A stretch of DNA of 64,000 nt from Zantedeschia hybrid cultivar (GCA_030544215.1 JARZZO010000003.1:32678379-32742378), one strand, 5' to 3'; positions 1-12,880 are shown, counted from the first letter of the stretch. Notes: generated from the letters alone by a model not told the origin. Numbers and translations are program-made.

Positions 1-2960
1 CATCTCTGGCACCCTTACGGAGGAGGAGATTAGTAAGGCTGCTTTTGCACTTACAGTTGACAACGCCTCTGGGCCGGATGGTTTTTCTCTTGCCTTTTTC
101 CCACTCTTTTTCGGGATATTGTCAAAGTTGATGTGCGCAAGGTAGTTTTGGAGTTTTAAGAAGGCAATGCTCATCTCAGGGGAGTTAACAAGGCATTTAT
201 TGCTTTGATACCAAAAAAGAAGGGGCAGATTGTCTTTCAGATTATAGGCCGGTCAACTTGCTGAATGGGGGTGTACAAGATCATTACCAAGGCACTAGCA
301 CTTAGATGGAAAAGGTGGTTGGGAAGCTGGTCAGGGACAACTGATGAGCTTTTATCAAGGGCAAATTCATACAAGATAATTTCTTGGTGACACATGAAGC
401 TTTGCATTCTATAAAATTGCATCACAGGTGTGGCTTGGTGTTGAAACTGGACTTTTGAAAAGGCATACGATAAGGTCAGCTGGGAGTGTTTGCTTGATGT
501 CCCCTCCAAAATAGGTTTTGGAGACAAGTGGACCAGATGGATTAAGGATTGTATCTCTTCTGCCTCCTTTGTGGTACTTATTAATGGGCATCAAATGCCT
601 TTTTTCTATAGTGGGAGAGGCCTTCGACCGGGGGGGGGGGGTGTTGTCCTACTTTTCATTTTGGTCGCACACTCTGTTGTCAAGGCGCCCGCCTAGGCAT
701 CGCCTAGGCGCCTAGGCACTTTTCCAGCACCAAGGAGCTGGGGAGCCTTTCCAACAGGTGAAAAGGCGCCTAGATTTCTGAAACCCAAGGTTCCTGCCCC
801 TCTCTCTTTGTATATATACATATATGTATATATATATATACATATAATTATATAAATACATATTACATACATATATTTAGATTTATATATATAAACATGC
901 ATATATATGTATATGTATACATCTAAAATATATGTATCATGTATGTAATATGTGTATGCATATATATATATATATGTATGTATAAATGTATGTATGTATG
1001 TATGTAATATGTGTATATGTCTATATATATGTATATATATGTGTAAATCTAAATGTATATTTATATACATACATATATATATTATTATATACACATACAT
1101 ATATATCTAAATGTATGTATGTAATATATATATATATATATCCTAAATTAAAATATTATATTATGAAGTTGACACCTAGGCGGGTGCCTAAGCGCTTAGG
1201 TGGTCCAGAACCCCAAGCACGCCTTGGTCGCCTTGACAACTGTGGTCGCACATACTTCGAGTAGATTTTGGAGTAGAGCAGAGGTTGCGGGTCTTATCAC
1301 AGGCTTTCGAACTATTCAGTCGGGTCTTCACATCTCTCATCTTTAGTATACTGATGATACTATTCTATTCTCTTCTACAGAGGAGAGCCAACTGTTTGTG
1401 GCAGGGCTTATTCTGGAATTAGTAAGAGAGGTTGCAGGCCTCTCACTCAATTTCCAAAAAAGCCTTCTGTTTGGTATCATTGTGGGAGAGTCAGAATTAA
1501 GGAGGGTTATTATTATTTTGGGTTGTCAGAGGGGTGAATTCCCTATTTCTTGGGAATGCCCCTCACTCCAGGGGTTATCCATTGTAGAGATTGGGAGAAG
1601 GTAGTGCAAATGTTTGAGCAGCGGTTGGCAAGATGGAAGGGGAGATTGCTTTCCTATATAGGTAGATTGACACTCTGTAGATTGGTCCTTGACAGCCTTC
1701 CTATCTTTCCATATACAGGATCCCTGCAGAGGTGGCGAAAACATTGGACTCTATTCAGGCTAGAATTTTCTGGCATGGATCGGGGGATCCTAAGAAGGGG
1801 GGCTATGGGATTCGTTGGAGTCGTGTATGCAGATGCAAGGAAAATGGTGGCTTGCGCTTGGAGGATATTAAACTTTTTAACGTGGCTCTCCTTTCTAAGT
1901 GGCTGTGGAAGTTGGTGAGTAGTGTAGAGGGTTTGTGGTGGGAGGTTATCTCATAGAAGTACTATGCATCAACTAGGATGTAGAGCATTCGACTGCCCAC
2001 TCTCTATAATGTCTCTCCTATTTGGAAGGGTATTCTCTCTTGTGTGGATGTCTTTATGGCAGGGTCGCATATTTTGATGGGTGACGCCACACTCTGTGTA
2101 AGATGTATCCAAAACTATTTGCTATTTCACTACAGCGGATGGCTTTTGTTTCCCAGGTAGCTGTAGTGGCGGATTCCCAGACCTTATGGAGTCCTCTGTT
2201 CAGGAGAGGTCTGAGAGGAGGAGATGGTGGAGCTTCTTTCTTTACTCCAGCTGCTACATTAAGTGCAAGTGGTCCCAGTTGTTGAAGACCAGTGGACTTG
2301 AAGATGGAGCAAGGATGGGATCTTTTCTGTTAAGTCAACTTATTTCATTATTGCCGATCTGGGGTGCCAGATATCATATGTATTCCTCAGTATAGGAGGC
2401 CAAAAGCCCACCTAGAGTGCAGCTTCTTCTTGGAGAGTTTCCCTTCACTGTTTCCCTACTTGTGATAGGCTGGGTCGATTCATTCATGATATGCCAGCCG
2501 ATTGTTGTCTCTGTGGCCTGGAGGTGGAGACCATGGACCACCTGTTTAACTCCTGTTCTTTCACAGTTGAGGTGTGGCTGTTATTGTGTGACCATCTTCA
2601 GGCGGACTTCAGGCAGTTTGACTCCATGGACCAGCTTCTTTTATCGTGGGGGCGACTGTGGCCGAGAAAGTAGGATCCTGAGCTGTGGTGGTTGATCTCC
2701 ACGGCACTATTTGGGTGCTGTGGATGGAGCGTAACAGTAGAATTTTTAGGCAGAGGCTGCTACCCCGCACAGGATTTTCTCTTTTGTTTGTCAACATGTA
2801 AAAGGGTGGGGAAGGATTTCTTGCAAGTTGGATACTTGTAACTCATCTTTGTTGCATCTTTTGGAGGAGGGTTAAGGCAGTGCCTCACCATCTTGGTGCT
2901 TTGTAGGAGGGACTTTTGTTGTTATGCCCTCGTAATTGTATATCCTCTTTAGTTCTATTT
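1..2960 (+). pseudogene. Decayed L1-type LINE (reverse transcriptase to 3' zinc-knuckle region)
   Basis: This is the remnant of a non-LTR retrotransposon ORF2, which in life encodes a reverse transcriptase for target-primed integration. The window opens inside the RT domain: the first codons read like the conserved 'ASGPDGF' block. A catalytic YTDD motif, followed by TILF, is readable at 1347-1358. A zf-RVT-like cysteine/histidine module typical of the C-terminus of plant L1 ORF2 is seen around 2491-2590 (CCLCG, then H..F..C). Frameshifts and stops break the frame throughout, and a 571-bp TIR element is inserted at 672-1242. The 3' boundary near 2960 is approximate; no poly-A tail is visible. 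It lies in the same orientation as the synthetase exons that start at 3032 and probably occupies the preceding intron. Confidence 0.75.
672..1242. mobile_element. Mutator-like MITE nested in the LINE
   Basis: The ends are inverted: GTTGTCAAGGCG begins the left end at 676 and its complement CGCCTTGACAAC closes the right end at 1229-1240. The same 10-bp word TGGTCGCACA flanks the element at 662-671 and 1243-1252, a target duplication of the length typical of Mutator-like elements. The interior has CCTAGGC-rich subterminal repeats and an AT-rich core (about 810-1150) made of TATATG/TATGTA microsatellite. It has no coding capacity; tyrosine/isoleucine-rich open frames over the core are translation of the microsatellite. 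Confidence 0.75.
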
Positions 2961-3031
2961 TATAATACATTGTGGTACCATTCACATTCAAATTTTTTTT
3001 GATTAATTTCTTATACCATCTTCTCCTGTAG

Positions 3032-6000
3032 ATCAATGATATTGGATCCATTGAAGGGACATTTGGATCATTTTGTGTTACTAATGTCCAAGTTTATGGA
3101 GGTTTTGTTCTTCATATTGGTTCCTTTGCTAAAAAGACGGGGGTATTATCTGTTAGAGATAAAGTAATATGCAAGGTACACTTACTGTTCTGTGCTATAT
3201 TATTCTTAACAATCTCCCTTTTCTTATGTTCATTGGTCATTTGCTAATGAGTTCCTAGCAGGTTGACTACGGTAGGCGTACCCTAATTGCCCCTAATCAT
3301 ACTTGCACGCACATGCTTAACTTTGCTCTGAGGGTATGGGTTGCATTGGTACTGATTAATTTTTCTATTTTTTGTTTACACTTTGTACAGTTTTTAGTTT
3401 TTTGATGCATTAAGTGCAGGAAGTTCTTGGGGATCATGTTGATCAGAAGGGTTCCATTGTTCTTCCTGAAAAATTGCGATTTGATTTCTCACATGGTAAC
3501 ATCAACTTTTTGGTTCAATTTGTGCTAGCAGTTTCATGAATTATCTGATACCTGCATATTTGAGCAGGAAAACCTGTACATCCTGAAGAGTTAAGAAAGA
3601 TTGAGTCAATTGTGAACCAGCAGATTGAAGATCAACTAGATGTATTTGCTAGTGAGGCACAGCTTGCAGATGCAAAGAGTATAGTTGGTTTAAGAGCTGT
3701 TTTTGGAGAAGTATGCATTCTGTATTATCCAATGGCCGTTGTTGCCGACCATTTCTAAAGTACTTGATATTTCCCAATTTTCTTTGTGAAGGTTTATCCT
3801 GATCCAGTTAGGGTTGTGTCAATCGGTCAAAGAGTGGAAGATCTTCTACTTGATCCAAACAACGAAGAATGGTTATCAATATCCACTGAACTTTGTGGAG
3901 GTTAGTGTCATTGAAGAACTGCTTCCTGCACACCCTCTTATTTAATGATTTTCTCTGGGAGCTGCCTTTAGTGAATCTATCATACTGCCTTTCTTAACAT
4001 AACCAGGAACTCACATTTCAAATACCCGAGAAGCTAAGGCGTTTGCACTTTTATCCGAAGAGGGAATTGCCAAGGGTGTTCGAAGAATAACAGCTGTTAC
4101 GACAGAATGTGCCATCAATGCAATGGAACTGGCACGCTCTCTAGACCGTGAAATAGATGATGCTTGTAAAACAGATGGAAGTTCTCTGGAGAAGGTATAA
4201 ATTTTTGATGACAAGAACCTTGGTGCTTTATCAAAAAAAAAAAAAAGCCTTGATAGTTAAAAACCCTGCATGCAACATTATATGATGATTCTCTTGCAAG
4301 TGCAATGCGTGATCCCTTAAATATGTATCCATGTCACATATTCCATGGTTTTTAAGTAGATCCACTTTGTGCTGCATTTTGCCAGTGCACATTTGTCTTG
4401 GTTTTGCACTAGGGAACCTGAATTTAGATTATCAGTTCCTTCTAAAGATAGAAATCCATGTGATCAGGATTTTCGAAAACCTCAAAAGCGGTAAACCTAG
4501 CTTTATGAATGTTTTAAATGTGCTCTGTGCTGAGCTTTTTTCTCTTTTCTAAGAAACAACATACATGACATGTGGTAAAATGTTTGTCATCCTGGTAATA
4601 TTTATAGTATTTTATCATTTATGCCAGTACAAGTGATTTTCAAACCTAGTGGCCTAAGCCTACCTTATACAACATGTTGGAAACAAAAAAAATGCATGGC
4701 TTCGTCCATAGTGTCAAGGCTATAAGGTGACCCAAGTCACCCAACATGTACTTGGGGTTCCTAACATGGATGGCAGTACCGGTACCGGTACCGGTACCGG
4801 TATTGGTGGGTACCGGTACCGGTACGTACCGGCCCGGTATCGGCCGATACTCTTTATAGGCATGGTACCGGTGCCGGCCGATACCGTACGTAGTTCCTAA
4901 GCACCTTAGCTCTTGGGCGCCTGCGTAAGCAGCAACTCGGCAGCACCTTCACAATCATATAAGAAACTTAGGAAGGGCGAGAGGATGGTAATGACCATGA
5001 GGGGTTCCAAGTTCGTCCACATGGGCAAGTGGGGCTCGTTGCCTCATCATGGCTGTGTAGCGAGGAGAATTTTATTATCCATATAGGAGTGTCTCATTGT
5101 TCATGCCAATATTTGTTCGCCGAGGAGGGACAATGCCAAAGATAAGTAGAAAGATAAAATAACGAGGAGGATGAGATGAAGGGGTATCAAAAACTAGGGC
5201 CCAATCATCCACACATCCCTATTTATATTTGGATTGGGTCTCAAAGGACCCGATTTGATTGGCCTATGAATTAGCCTAGATGTACTAAACCTCTTAAGTG
5301 CATCTAAGCTGTGCCTTTGGTGTGCTTTTTCAAGGCTTTATAAGGGATTTAACTGCCTAGGCCTTGAAAAAAAGTCTTGCTGCCTAAGTGGTGCCTAGGC
5401 ATTGCCTAGGTGTACGCCTTGACAATTATGGCTGTCTTAAATGGATAATGATGTGATCTTTTGCTGTGTCCTGTAGACAGATATAGTGTTGTGGGCACAT
5501 TCACATAACTTGGTTGTCTTCTGTGTTCTTAGTATAGAAAGATTTTTTGCCGGAGATCTACTTATTTTGGCATGCTTCTTAGTACGGGTCATTTCTGTTG
5601 GTTCTGTCGTCATGGGCTGATTGATTGCTCCACATATTGCAAAACAGGAGAACCTAGACAGATTGGTCAATTGCAGATTGAGATGAATGTGGAGACTGGA
5701 GTGAGAAATTTGTGATTTGACAATACCTGAGTTTAAGCTGCATCTGAGTATTTGGCAACTCTGTTGGGGTTATAGGTGAAGCAACTTTTGGGAGTAGTGC
5801 TCCTGGGTAAGCAATTTCCTTAAAGTTTGGAATCATATACCGGACGATTCTTTGAATACTGAATAGTAAAGTATTTTCAGAAAATCACCAAGGACTTCCT
5901 CATGCTGCAAGATGTCTCATTTCAAGGGTTGTTTCTGCCTGTAGTTGTCATCTCCGCTAACCACTCCATGTATAACTGCAATCATTGCCTTGTCGGCATC

Positions 6001-9000
6001 ACCTCCTACACTAGTACGTAATCAGCAGTGGCAATTTTCCTTTCCCGGGTCTCAGGCTTAAAGTCTTTGTATTCAACGTAAGGTAGGAGTTACCTGGGTG
6101 AGTAGCTGTCAGCCTCTTGACACTTGGGAGTCAACATTATCATTGTCAATCGACATGAGATACCTTCGTGGAGGTTTCAATCAGTTCTTAGTCCGTAGAT
6201 CATGTAAATGGCAGCAACAATGGTCCCATGTTATGTGACAGTGTTGGTGGCAATTGTCATGCTGCTGCTTATGTGAAGGGTTGCAAATGTGTTGATCGTA
6301 GGTAAGGTTGTAGCAGTTGCATTGTGTTCAATATTTTTCATCTTATGGCAGAGAATGCAGGAAGGTAGAGAATGGAAGGCATGGCATAGGACGACTGGTG
6401 CCACTATTTGCAAAATCAGTTGGGAGAGTGACATACACGACTATGAGGTCATTAACGATGGAGATGGTTTATGGAAGGAGCAATTGAGCTGTGCCAGTTT
6501 GCCACCATGCTCTCATTGTGGCCCCTTTGCTAATGAAAGGTCCTGGACTATATATGTGGGATTTGTATCCATAATTTGTGAGGTACCTTTTGGGGATAAA
6601 ACTATGCGGGCTTGGCCCAAAGTGGACAATACCTCACAAGGGTTGGGTCGGGCCGTTACAGTGTTGGTTGAGATTATATGCAGTGAGGCAAATGTCCCAA
6701 TGCCCAATTCATGCATCTGAGAGGCAAGAGCCCTTCTTTGGAGGTAAAATAAGATAAGTCAAGATATCTATGATTGAAATGTTGGGGTTTCTTGGCGACT
6801 GGCCATATGTTGGTTCTATCGTACCATTGCGCAGCCATTCTAAGAGATATTACATGGGCACAATGGACCTATGCATTGGGGCTGTGCAACACATCTGGAC
6901 TGTAGCCCCAGAGTCCCAGCATGGGCCCTGCTGTGGAGCTGCATTGGCATGGACCACATTATGGGAGAAGATGCATCTCTGAATGTCACACACAGGAGGA
7001 GTGGTTGACACTGATTTAGATTTGATAAGTGGGCCAAAAAAATGGCACACATCAGTCTATTCAATCTTATACTTGGCTGATTATTAGAACTAGGGCTGTA
7101 AATGGATACCTGATTTCTGTAATTTTGACCCATTTTTGACTATGGAAATGGATACAGAACTCTGATAACATGCATTCAATTAGTTATCAGAAATGGAAAT
7201 ATGATCTCCAATAATTATCAAAGCTGGAGAGGGAAACAGGCATTTTTGCATCTGACTATTTCCATTGTTCGCTATTACATACAAAACATACATGCATACA
7301 TACATACATGTTCATGCATGTATCTATTGTACGTTTGTGTATGTATACAGAGGTATGTGTTGTATTAAGATATAACCAATGAACAACTTGAGCATGATTG
7401 ACATCTAATGGTGAGCAATCATTGAATAAATGGTACGAAAGGAATTCTCAACCCCACCTTGCTAACCTCTGTACCTGATTTCTCCTCCTCCCAAGCTGAT
7501 GTTCCCCTCCCTCCTTATGTATCAGAAGTAAATGAACATCGGAAGTAACTCATTGTTGGAGTGATCGTACAAGTGGAAACTTCCATTTTGGTTTCTGGTT
7601 TGCAAGTGGAAATAGAAGAGGAAATGGAAACAATCATCTCCACTTCTATTTCCATCTCCGTTAAATCTTATAGAAGATGGAAGCAGAAACTATTATTTCT
7701 GTTTCCATCTCAAACACATTTTCAGCCCTAATTAGGAACTTGTTCAGTATCATATATCATTCAACTGAAGCGAACCACACCTGGATTCTGTACAAATTAT
7801 GAAGATGAAGTCGGGCATCTAAGCGACTTGCACTTTAGGTGTAGAATCGACTCTCTATCTTTGAAAGCCAAAGAGTCCCATTGAAGGAAAAGATGGGATC
7901 CTTTCTATGCTCTATACATAAAGAGGAGAGCCTGACTAATGAAAACGATGCTCCAAGACCCTAGCCTTCTTCGTTTGAATAAGCAAGTGCAGTGAACTTT
8001 TTGAAAGCTAAAAAAGGGGTTCAAGAGCTTCGAAAGAAAGCCTCTAAAAAAGGAAAAATCTATATTGGCGAACCGAGTCTAGGGCTATTTGAAGTGTTGC
8101 ATATATGAATAGAGGGGATATCTCTATACATCACTCTCTGGTCTTTGACAACACGGTGGCGAGTAAAGGCGACTAAAAACTAAAAAAAAGAACATGAGGC
8201 TTTTATTTGCCTTCAACACCAGCTAGTCTTTCTCATTTTCAAAATAGAAAGGTGATCCTGTCACTTTTTAAAAAATTAGGCTTCGTACCCCTGAGCTAAA
8301 CAAACCCACTTGCTCTAGAGTAAAAAAGAGTTCGCTTCCTATCTACCCTTGGTGAAAAGTGTGGGTCCGAGGTGGGAGATTCACTGAGAAGTGTTCGCCC
8401 CTAACATCACACGTTGACTTAACCAAACTAGATTAAAGTTTTGATCCATGAGTTAATTAACTTTCATATGCTTGTTTTTGTATGTATCTTACAAAAGAGA
8501 GTAAGTTCAGACACTGGATTTCATGTAAAGGAAAGGGTTTCTTTCTTTTAAGACAATGTATTTAGCATTTGGTAACAGTTTAAGCAAAGCACCTGAGACA
8601 TGGTACACCACTATACTGTCAGATCCTGTTGAATACTGTTTATGCTTGATAGACCTGCAGTTGCTTGTTTTATGTCTATCGCTTTGCTCTTCGAATGTAG
8701 TCCTGGGGAGTGGGTCTATAGTATCTATAAAGGAGATGCTTGTAGCTTTGAGGAACCTGTTCGTTTAGTACTTGTAGCGATCAATATGTTTTTCCTGGTT
8801 TTTGTTTTACTTGTTTAATACGATAAACCTGGAAGGTAAAATATGTTGTTTTCCTGAGAAGAGTGGGACAATTATTGAGTTCTTTATTCTCTTTGCAGCA
8901 AGTTGCTTCTTTAAAGAACAGGATAGAAGCAGCGGCTATACCAGCAGCCTATAAAGCAAGTCTCAAATTGAGACTATCCCAACTACAGGTATGTTGTGAT

Positions 9001-10992
9001 ACTGCTGTGTGTATGTTATGTTATGTTATCCCAACTACAAGTATGTTGTGTTACTGCTGTGTGCGTGTGTGAGTGTGTGCATGTGTGCATGTGTTTGGGA
9101 GTGGGGTGTGTGGGGTGGGGGAGAGGGTGTGGGTGGGTGGGGAGTGTGCATGTGGAATACTTTTTGTCGTCGCTTTCTGGTCCCTCTATCGATTGATAAC
9201 ATCTTTCTTTAATTTGTTGAATCATTGCAATCCTTGTTTGCTAAATGACATTGTCAGGATCAAATTATGGCATCACAAAAGATGATTGGTAAACAAAATA
9301 TCCAGAAAGCAGTTGAGGTAGCTACGCAAATGGCAGAGTCTGCCACTACTGAAGGGAAATCTTTCTGTGTCACCAAAGTGGAGGTTGGTTTGGATGCAAG
9401 TGCTGTACGTGAAGCGGTACTCAAAGTTTTGGATCAAAAGGTGATAGAACTTTCACACCACACATTTTTCCCCTTTTGAATTTGTTGCTTATACCATGCC
9501 TATTTTCTGATGTTTTCATTTAAGTGCATATAAAAGTCAGGATGCATATGCATCAATAATTCTCCGATTTCTTTTTGAGATGGCTTTGGTATAAATTTGA
9601 AGCAGAAAATGTTTCTGTATCTTCTTTTGGTTTCTGTTTGGTTTGTTCCATGGTTATAAATTCTGGGAAATATAAACCACGAGCTTCGAGTCTTGGCTCT
9701 GGAGTCATGTTGGCTTTTATGATCCTTATCAACCATCCTTTCCTTTGTATGGGAGATTTCATTGAAATGCCTCACAGATTCCTTGTGCATTCTTTTCTGC
9801 AAGTACTTGTGTCCCCTAGCTGAAGCCTCCACTTATCATTGCTCCAAAGCTTCATAATTCTGCCTTTTGTTGATAACATAGGTACATCATACATATTGGT
9901 GAAAAATGGGAGTTGCCAGCAGGCTGGCGGCAAGTTTGTAAAAGCATTGCAAGGGCCTTTTTTTTGGTGGTGGTTGGGGGCCTTTTTTTTGGGGGGGGGG
10001 ATAGTTGTTTGATGCATGGTTGGTTCCTTTTGGTGTAAACAATGGCCGGGCCTTGTCACTTTTGGATGTTAGCCATATCCTTCGGGTTTTAATGGGAGTG
10101 GGTAACATGGATCCACATATTTGTAGCGGTGGCTTGAGAGGCATGCATGATTTGGCACAAGGCATGCTGCACAGTGCAATGCCAACGATACATGATAGTT
10201 AAAGTTCTGTGGAATTTTTGACATTTGTTCTGTCAGCTGTGTCCCATCATTGAATATACTTTTGTCTAGCAATGTGTTATCCTTTGCGAACATTTGTAAA
10301 GTATGAGGCTACCATGAGGTCCACAAGGTACTTAATCATGCGTAGGGGAAAAGTCCCACTGCAGTTTGTCCAGCACAAAGTAATTGCACTCATTTGCATA
10401 ACTATCGTGATTCACTTCGAATTTTTTTCGATTGTGTTATTCCATGGGTTTGCATATATGAAGGCACTTTTTTTGACATGTATGCCTCATCCTCTCTTTC
10501 ATTCTCAGCTGTGATCTAAGTAATGGTCTACCTTTGATTTATCACTTTCATCCTTTACATTTTCCGCATGACATGGACTGTGCATTTTTATTTATGTCCC
10601 CTATATCGATTTTCTGCATTATCGGCTTATTTCCTAGGTTGGATTTTTGCAGGGAATTCCAGTTATGGTTTTTAGCATGGATGAAGCATCGAACAAGGCT
10701 GTTGTTTATGCTGGGGTACCTGATAAGATTGCCAAGGACAATGTGGCTGTGAAATGGGTCAAAGCTGCTCTTGGACCTATTAAAGGGAAGGGTGGAGGAA
10801 AAGGTGCTCTTGCTCAGGGACAGGTCAGTAGCTCATATCTTGACTGGCATGGTCCAAGTATCTATGTTGGGTGAGACAACCCAATAACGTTAAATGCTGT
10901 CTTTGATGGACTCATAGGGCATTGATGCATCCGGTCTGGAGGAGGCGATGAATGTCGCAAAACAATTTGCAATGATGGAGTTGTCCAAGTGA
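3032..10992 (+). CDS. ALATS: Alanyl-tRNA synthetase, 3' exons (C-terminal 416 residues)
   Basis: The enzyme charges tRNA-Ala with alanine and hydrolyses mischarged Ser/Gly-tRNA. Ten exons join in phase: 3032-3175, 3262-3333, 3420-3495, 3568-3710, 3792-3900, 4007-4194, 8899-8988, 9258-9440, 10653-10823 and 10918-10992 (TGA at 10990). All introns are GT-AG. The joined product has no internal stop and corresponds to the last ~40% of the ~950-1000-residue plant enzyme. Visible parts are the end of the beta-barrel linker (residues 1-50), the editing domain with both zinc/hydrolytic motifs HTCTH (61-65) and CGGTH (180-184) intact, a coiled segment, and the C-terminal DHHA1 domain with its GKGGGKGALAQGQ glycine-rich loop. 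The catalytic N-terminal exons lie upstream of the window. All key residues look functional. The 4.7-kb intron 4195-8898 is swollen by transposons. Exon borders were set by eye from splice sites and protein homology. Confidence 0.93.
4707..5427. mobile_element. TIR element in the synthetase intron, relative of the 672-1242 MITE
   Basis: The ends carry the inverted word GTGTCAAGGC (4711-4720) and GCCTTGACAA (5416-5425), close to the ends of the element at 672-1242. Both elements also have CCTAGGC-rich subterminal repeats. Flanking words ATGGCTTCGTC (4696-4706) and ATGGCTGTC (5428-5436) look like a diverged target duplication. The interior has no coding capacity and includes a GGTACC hexamer array. 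Confidence 0.55.
4774..4895. repeat. GGTACC hexamer microsatellite
   Basis: Near-perfect tandem GGTACC units occur at about 4775-4830, then decay into GGCCGATACC/GGTGCC variants to about 4895. The array lies inside the TIR element, and each unit is itself a palindrome. Confidence 0.8.
7091..7730. mobile_element. hAT-like MITE in the synthetase intron
   Basis: Inverted ends TAGGGCTGTAAATGG (7091) and CATTTTCAGCCCTA (ending 7730) bound a 640-bp non-coding element rich in 'ATTTCCATTTCC' repeats. The flanks ATTAGAAC (7083-7090) and ATTAGGAAC (7731-7739) match an 8-bp hAT target duplication with one extra base. The TAGGGCTG terminal word is typical of hAT-derived non-autonomous elements. Confidence 0.75.
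7760..8440. other. Possible organelle-derived (NUMT-like) segment
   Basis: The base composition and wording (for example GAAAGAAAGCCTCTAAAAAA near 8030) differ from the neighbours and resemble plant mitochondrial intergenic DNA. I see no recognisable mitochondrial gene. The identification rests on style only, and the borders are vague. Confidence 0.3.
9050..9160. repeat. TG/GGGTG low-complexity tract in an intron
   Basis: A TGTG-rich then G-rich simple-sequence tract lies within the intron 8989-9257 of the synthetase gene. It is preceded by two copies of an ACTACARGTATGTTGTG phrase (about 8982 and 9034), a local duplication that copies the 5' splice site of exon 8899-8988. The second copy is not needed for the reading frame. 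Confidence 0.6.
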
Positions 10993-11879
10993 TCGCCAGA
11001 AAACTGACTGGTGAAGTTTTCAAGTCCAGAAAGAGAATTTGGTTACTGGACTGTGAATTCTTTGACAATTTTTTTTTTACAGGGACCAGGAAAAATAATT
11101 CCTGCACGTTTACTAGTTCACTTTAAATTTTGTAGAAACATGTTTGTAAGGCCATGTCAAACTTATTTGGATTTTTAATTTATCCATGTGATTAAATTGA
11201 AGATTTGTTGTTGTAACACCTTCTTGCATGTTTACATATGTGACTGCCCAGAAGATTGGGGCAACTGCCAACAATTTCTAACGATGGACAATTCTCTAGT
11301 TTGGAACTTGGAAGTCACATGACCTGTTTGCCTCTTTTCGGACGTAGCCTCCAGATGGTGATCACTTCCTATCACCAAATGGATACATTCCTTGTCTACG
11401 GAGGACATGCATTGCCGATTGCCTTCGTGATAGTGTCGTGTATGAGCAGTTGATTTTGTATGGTTGTATCTATCACACCTCTCTCATTCCTTTTTGTTCG
11501 AGTGTATTTTTCTCGAAATTTGTACTGTATGAATAGTTTCCAAACTCTAATGTTCTCTCAAAATAACTGGGTTACATACAAATTATAGCTCAAAAATGCT
11601 TGGCAACGCAAAAATTGATTGCTTGTAACTGAGATTGGCACATTAAGAGAACGAATGAGAATGTGATGCTAACCTGGAAGCCATGGCTATGGGTCCTTTC
11701 TAACTCCCTATGTCCAGTCGTTTTACTACATTGTTTGGTAGGAAGAGAAATTCATCAAAGTCCTGAGGATGAGAACAATCCTAAACGGTCTAATTTAATA
11801 TTTTTTTTTTTTAATGATTTTTATTTATTTTTCTAACTTAAGAATAAGAGGATTTCACGGAGGACATTTGATCTGTTCA

Positions 11880-11900
<21 letters not shown>
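10993..11900. other. 3' flank of the synthetase gene
   Basis: This is the probable 3' UTR (to roughly 11200-11550) followed by intergenic sequence. No open frame with recognisable similarity is present. A (CT)n-(TA)n tract at about 11880-11914 marks the start of the foldback-element cluster. Confidence 0.5.
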
Positions 11901-11915
<15 letters not shown>

Positions 11916-11916
11916 G

Positions 11917-12351
11917 TTAGATGCGCCCCCACTTAAAAACCCACACCTCTCCATGTTAACAATAAATTTTTAAATATTCAAATAGGTTTTTTTAAGGTTG
12001 ATCTCATTCTCGAGATTTTAATTTTCACTGTCCGATTTTTGCAATCAATTTAAATTCTGATTGGGCACGTATGAAAAATAAATATCTACAAATACTGAAA
12101 AATAGTCAAAAGTAAGAAATTAGTAGATAAACCCTTAAGGTTGATCCCTGTGATTTTAGTTTTGATCTCCTAACAACAATACATTTGATTGGACGATTAC
12201 AATTAAGTTTTTTGATCAAATGATAAAAATTAAATCCAAAAAGTGGAAAACAATTTAGATGGAGGTATTTGAATATTTTAATTTTTTTATCAATTATAAT
12301 TTTTTTTGAAATCGGGATGAGGGGTTTTGGAATGTGACGTGTCTAGGTTAG

Positions 12352-12352
<1 letters not shown>
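11917..12352. repeat. AT-rich foldback element
   Basis: The left part (AAACCCACACCTCTCCATGT, then TTTTTAAATATTCAAATAGG) and the complement of the right part (AAACCCCTCATCCCGATTTC, then AAATATTCAAATAC) form a long imperfect inverted repeat. Simple TA repeats flank it on both sides. No coding capacity is seen. Confidence 0.45.
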
Positions 12353-12388
<36 letters not shown>

Positions 12389-12539
12389 GCGTCCGCAACA
12401 TTCATTTTTTTTTATTTTTTTAACATCCATTGGATGTAATTCGTGGTGAGATTTGCTCTGCACGATTAGATTGCACCAAATGATTTGGCCGTATAGGAGC
12501 ACTACTACAATGTATGCAATTTAATTGCATGCACTTTTT

Positions 12540-12880
12540 GACCCTCTTCCACACATTAAAAATATAATAAAATTTATCATATATTTTTTTAATATTCAAT
12601 TACCCTCTTTAGGTTTGTTTCTATCCCGTGGAGCTTTAATTTCATCGTCTAATCGAGTCTGATCGTAAAACTCAATCATAGCCATCTATTGGGTTTGCAT
12701 AAATTCTGATTTCGAAAAATCATGACCATCTCTTGGGATTTTAGTATTCATCATCAATGTACTCACATCCCATTAGATGGTAAAAATTAAGCCTAACCTT
12801 AATGAGGATAATTAAATGTTTAAAAATTTATAACAATTTTTATTTTTTTTAAACATGAGGATGAGATATATTTGGACTAT
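12540..12880. repeat. Foldback element, family shared with 13300-13690
   Basis: The left arm has ATTTTTTTAATATTCAATTA and CCCTCTTTAGG; the right arm is its imperfect complement (TAATTAAATGTTTAAAAATT and ATGAGGATGAG). The same arrangement with similar words recurs at 13300-13690, so the two are diverged copies of one non-coding repeat. Confidence 0.45.

Larger units (their letters stand above)
4195..8898 (+). other. 4.7-kb intron of the alanyl-tRNA synthetase gene
   Basis: This is far longer than the other introns (roughly 70-1,200 bp). It contains a TIR element (4707-5427), a hAT-like MITE (7091-7730) and an organelle-like stretch (about 7760-8440). The stretch 5430-7090 has no exon. Around 6590-6660 it holds a short piece (reading GGCCCAAAGTGGACAATA) of a type common in plant repeats, with open frames that match no protein I recognise. 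Confidence 0.85.

Noticed and set aside
693..1264. Tyr/Ile-rich open frames on both strands
   Set aside because: They fall on the TA/TATG microsatellite core of the MITE at 672-1242.
6289..6720. 143-codon frame in the large synthetase intron
   Set aside because: No recognisable domain, flanking sequence intronic, and part of it overlaps a repeat-like phrase common in plant DNA.
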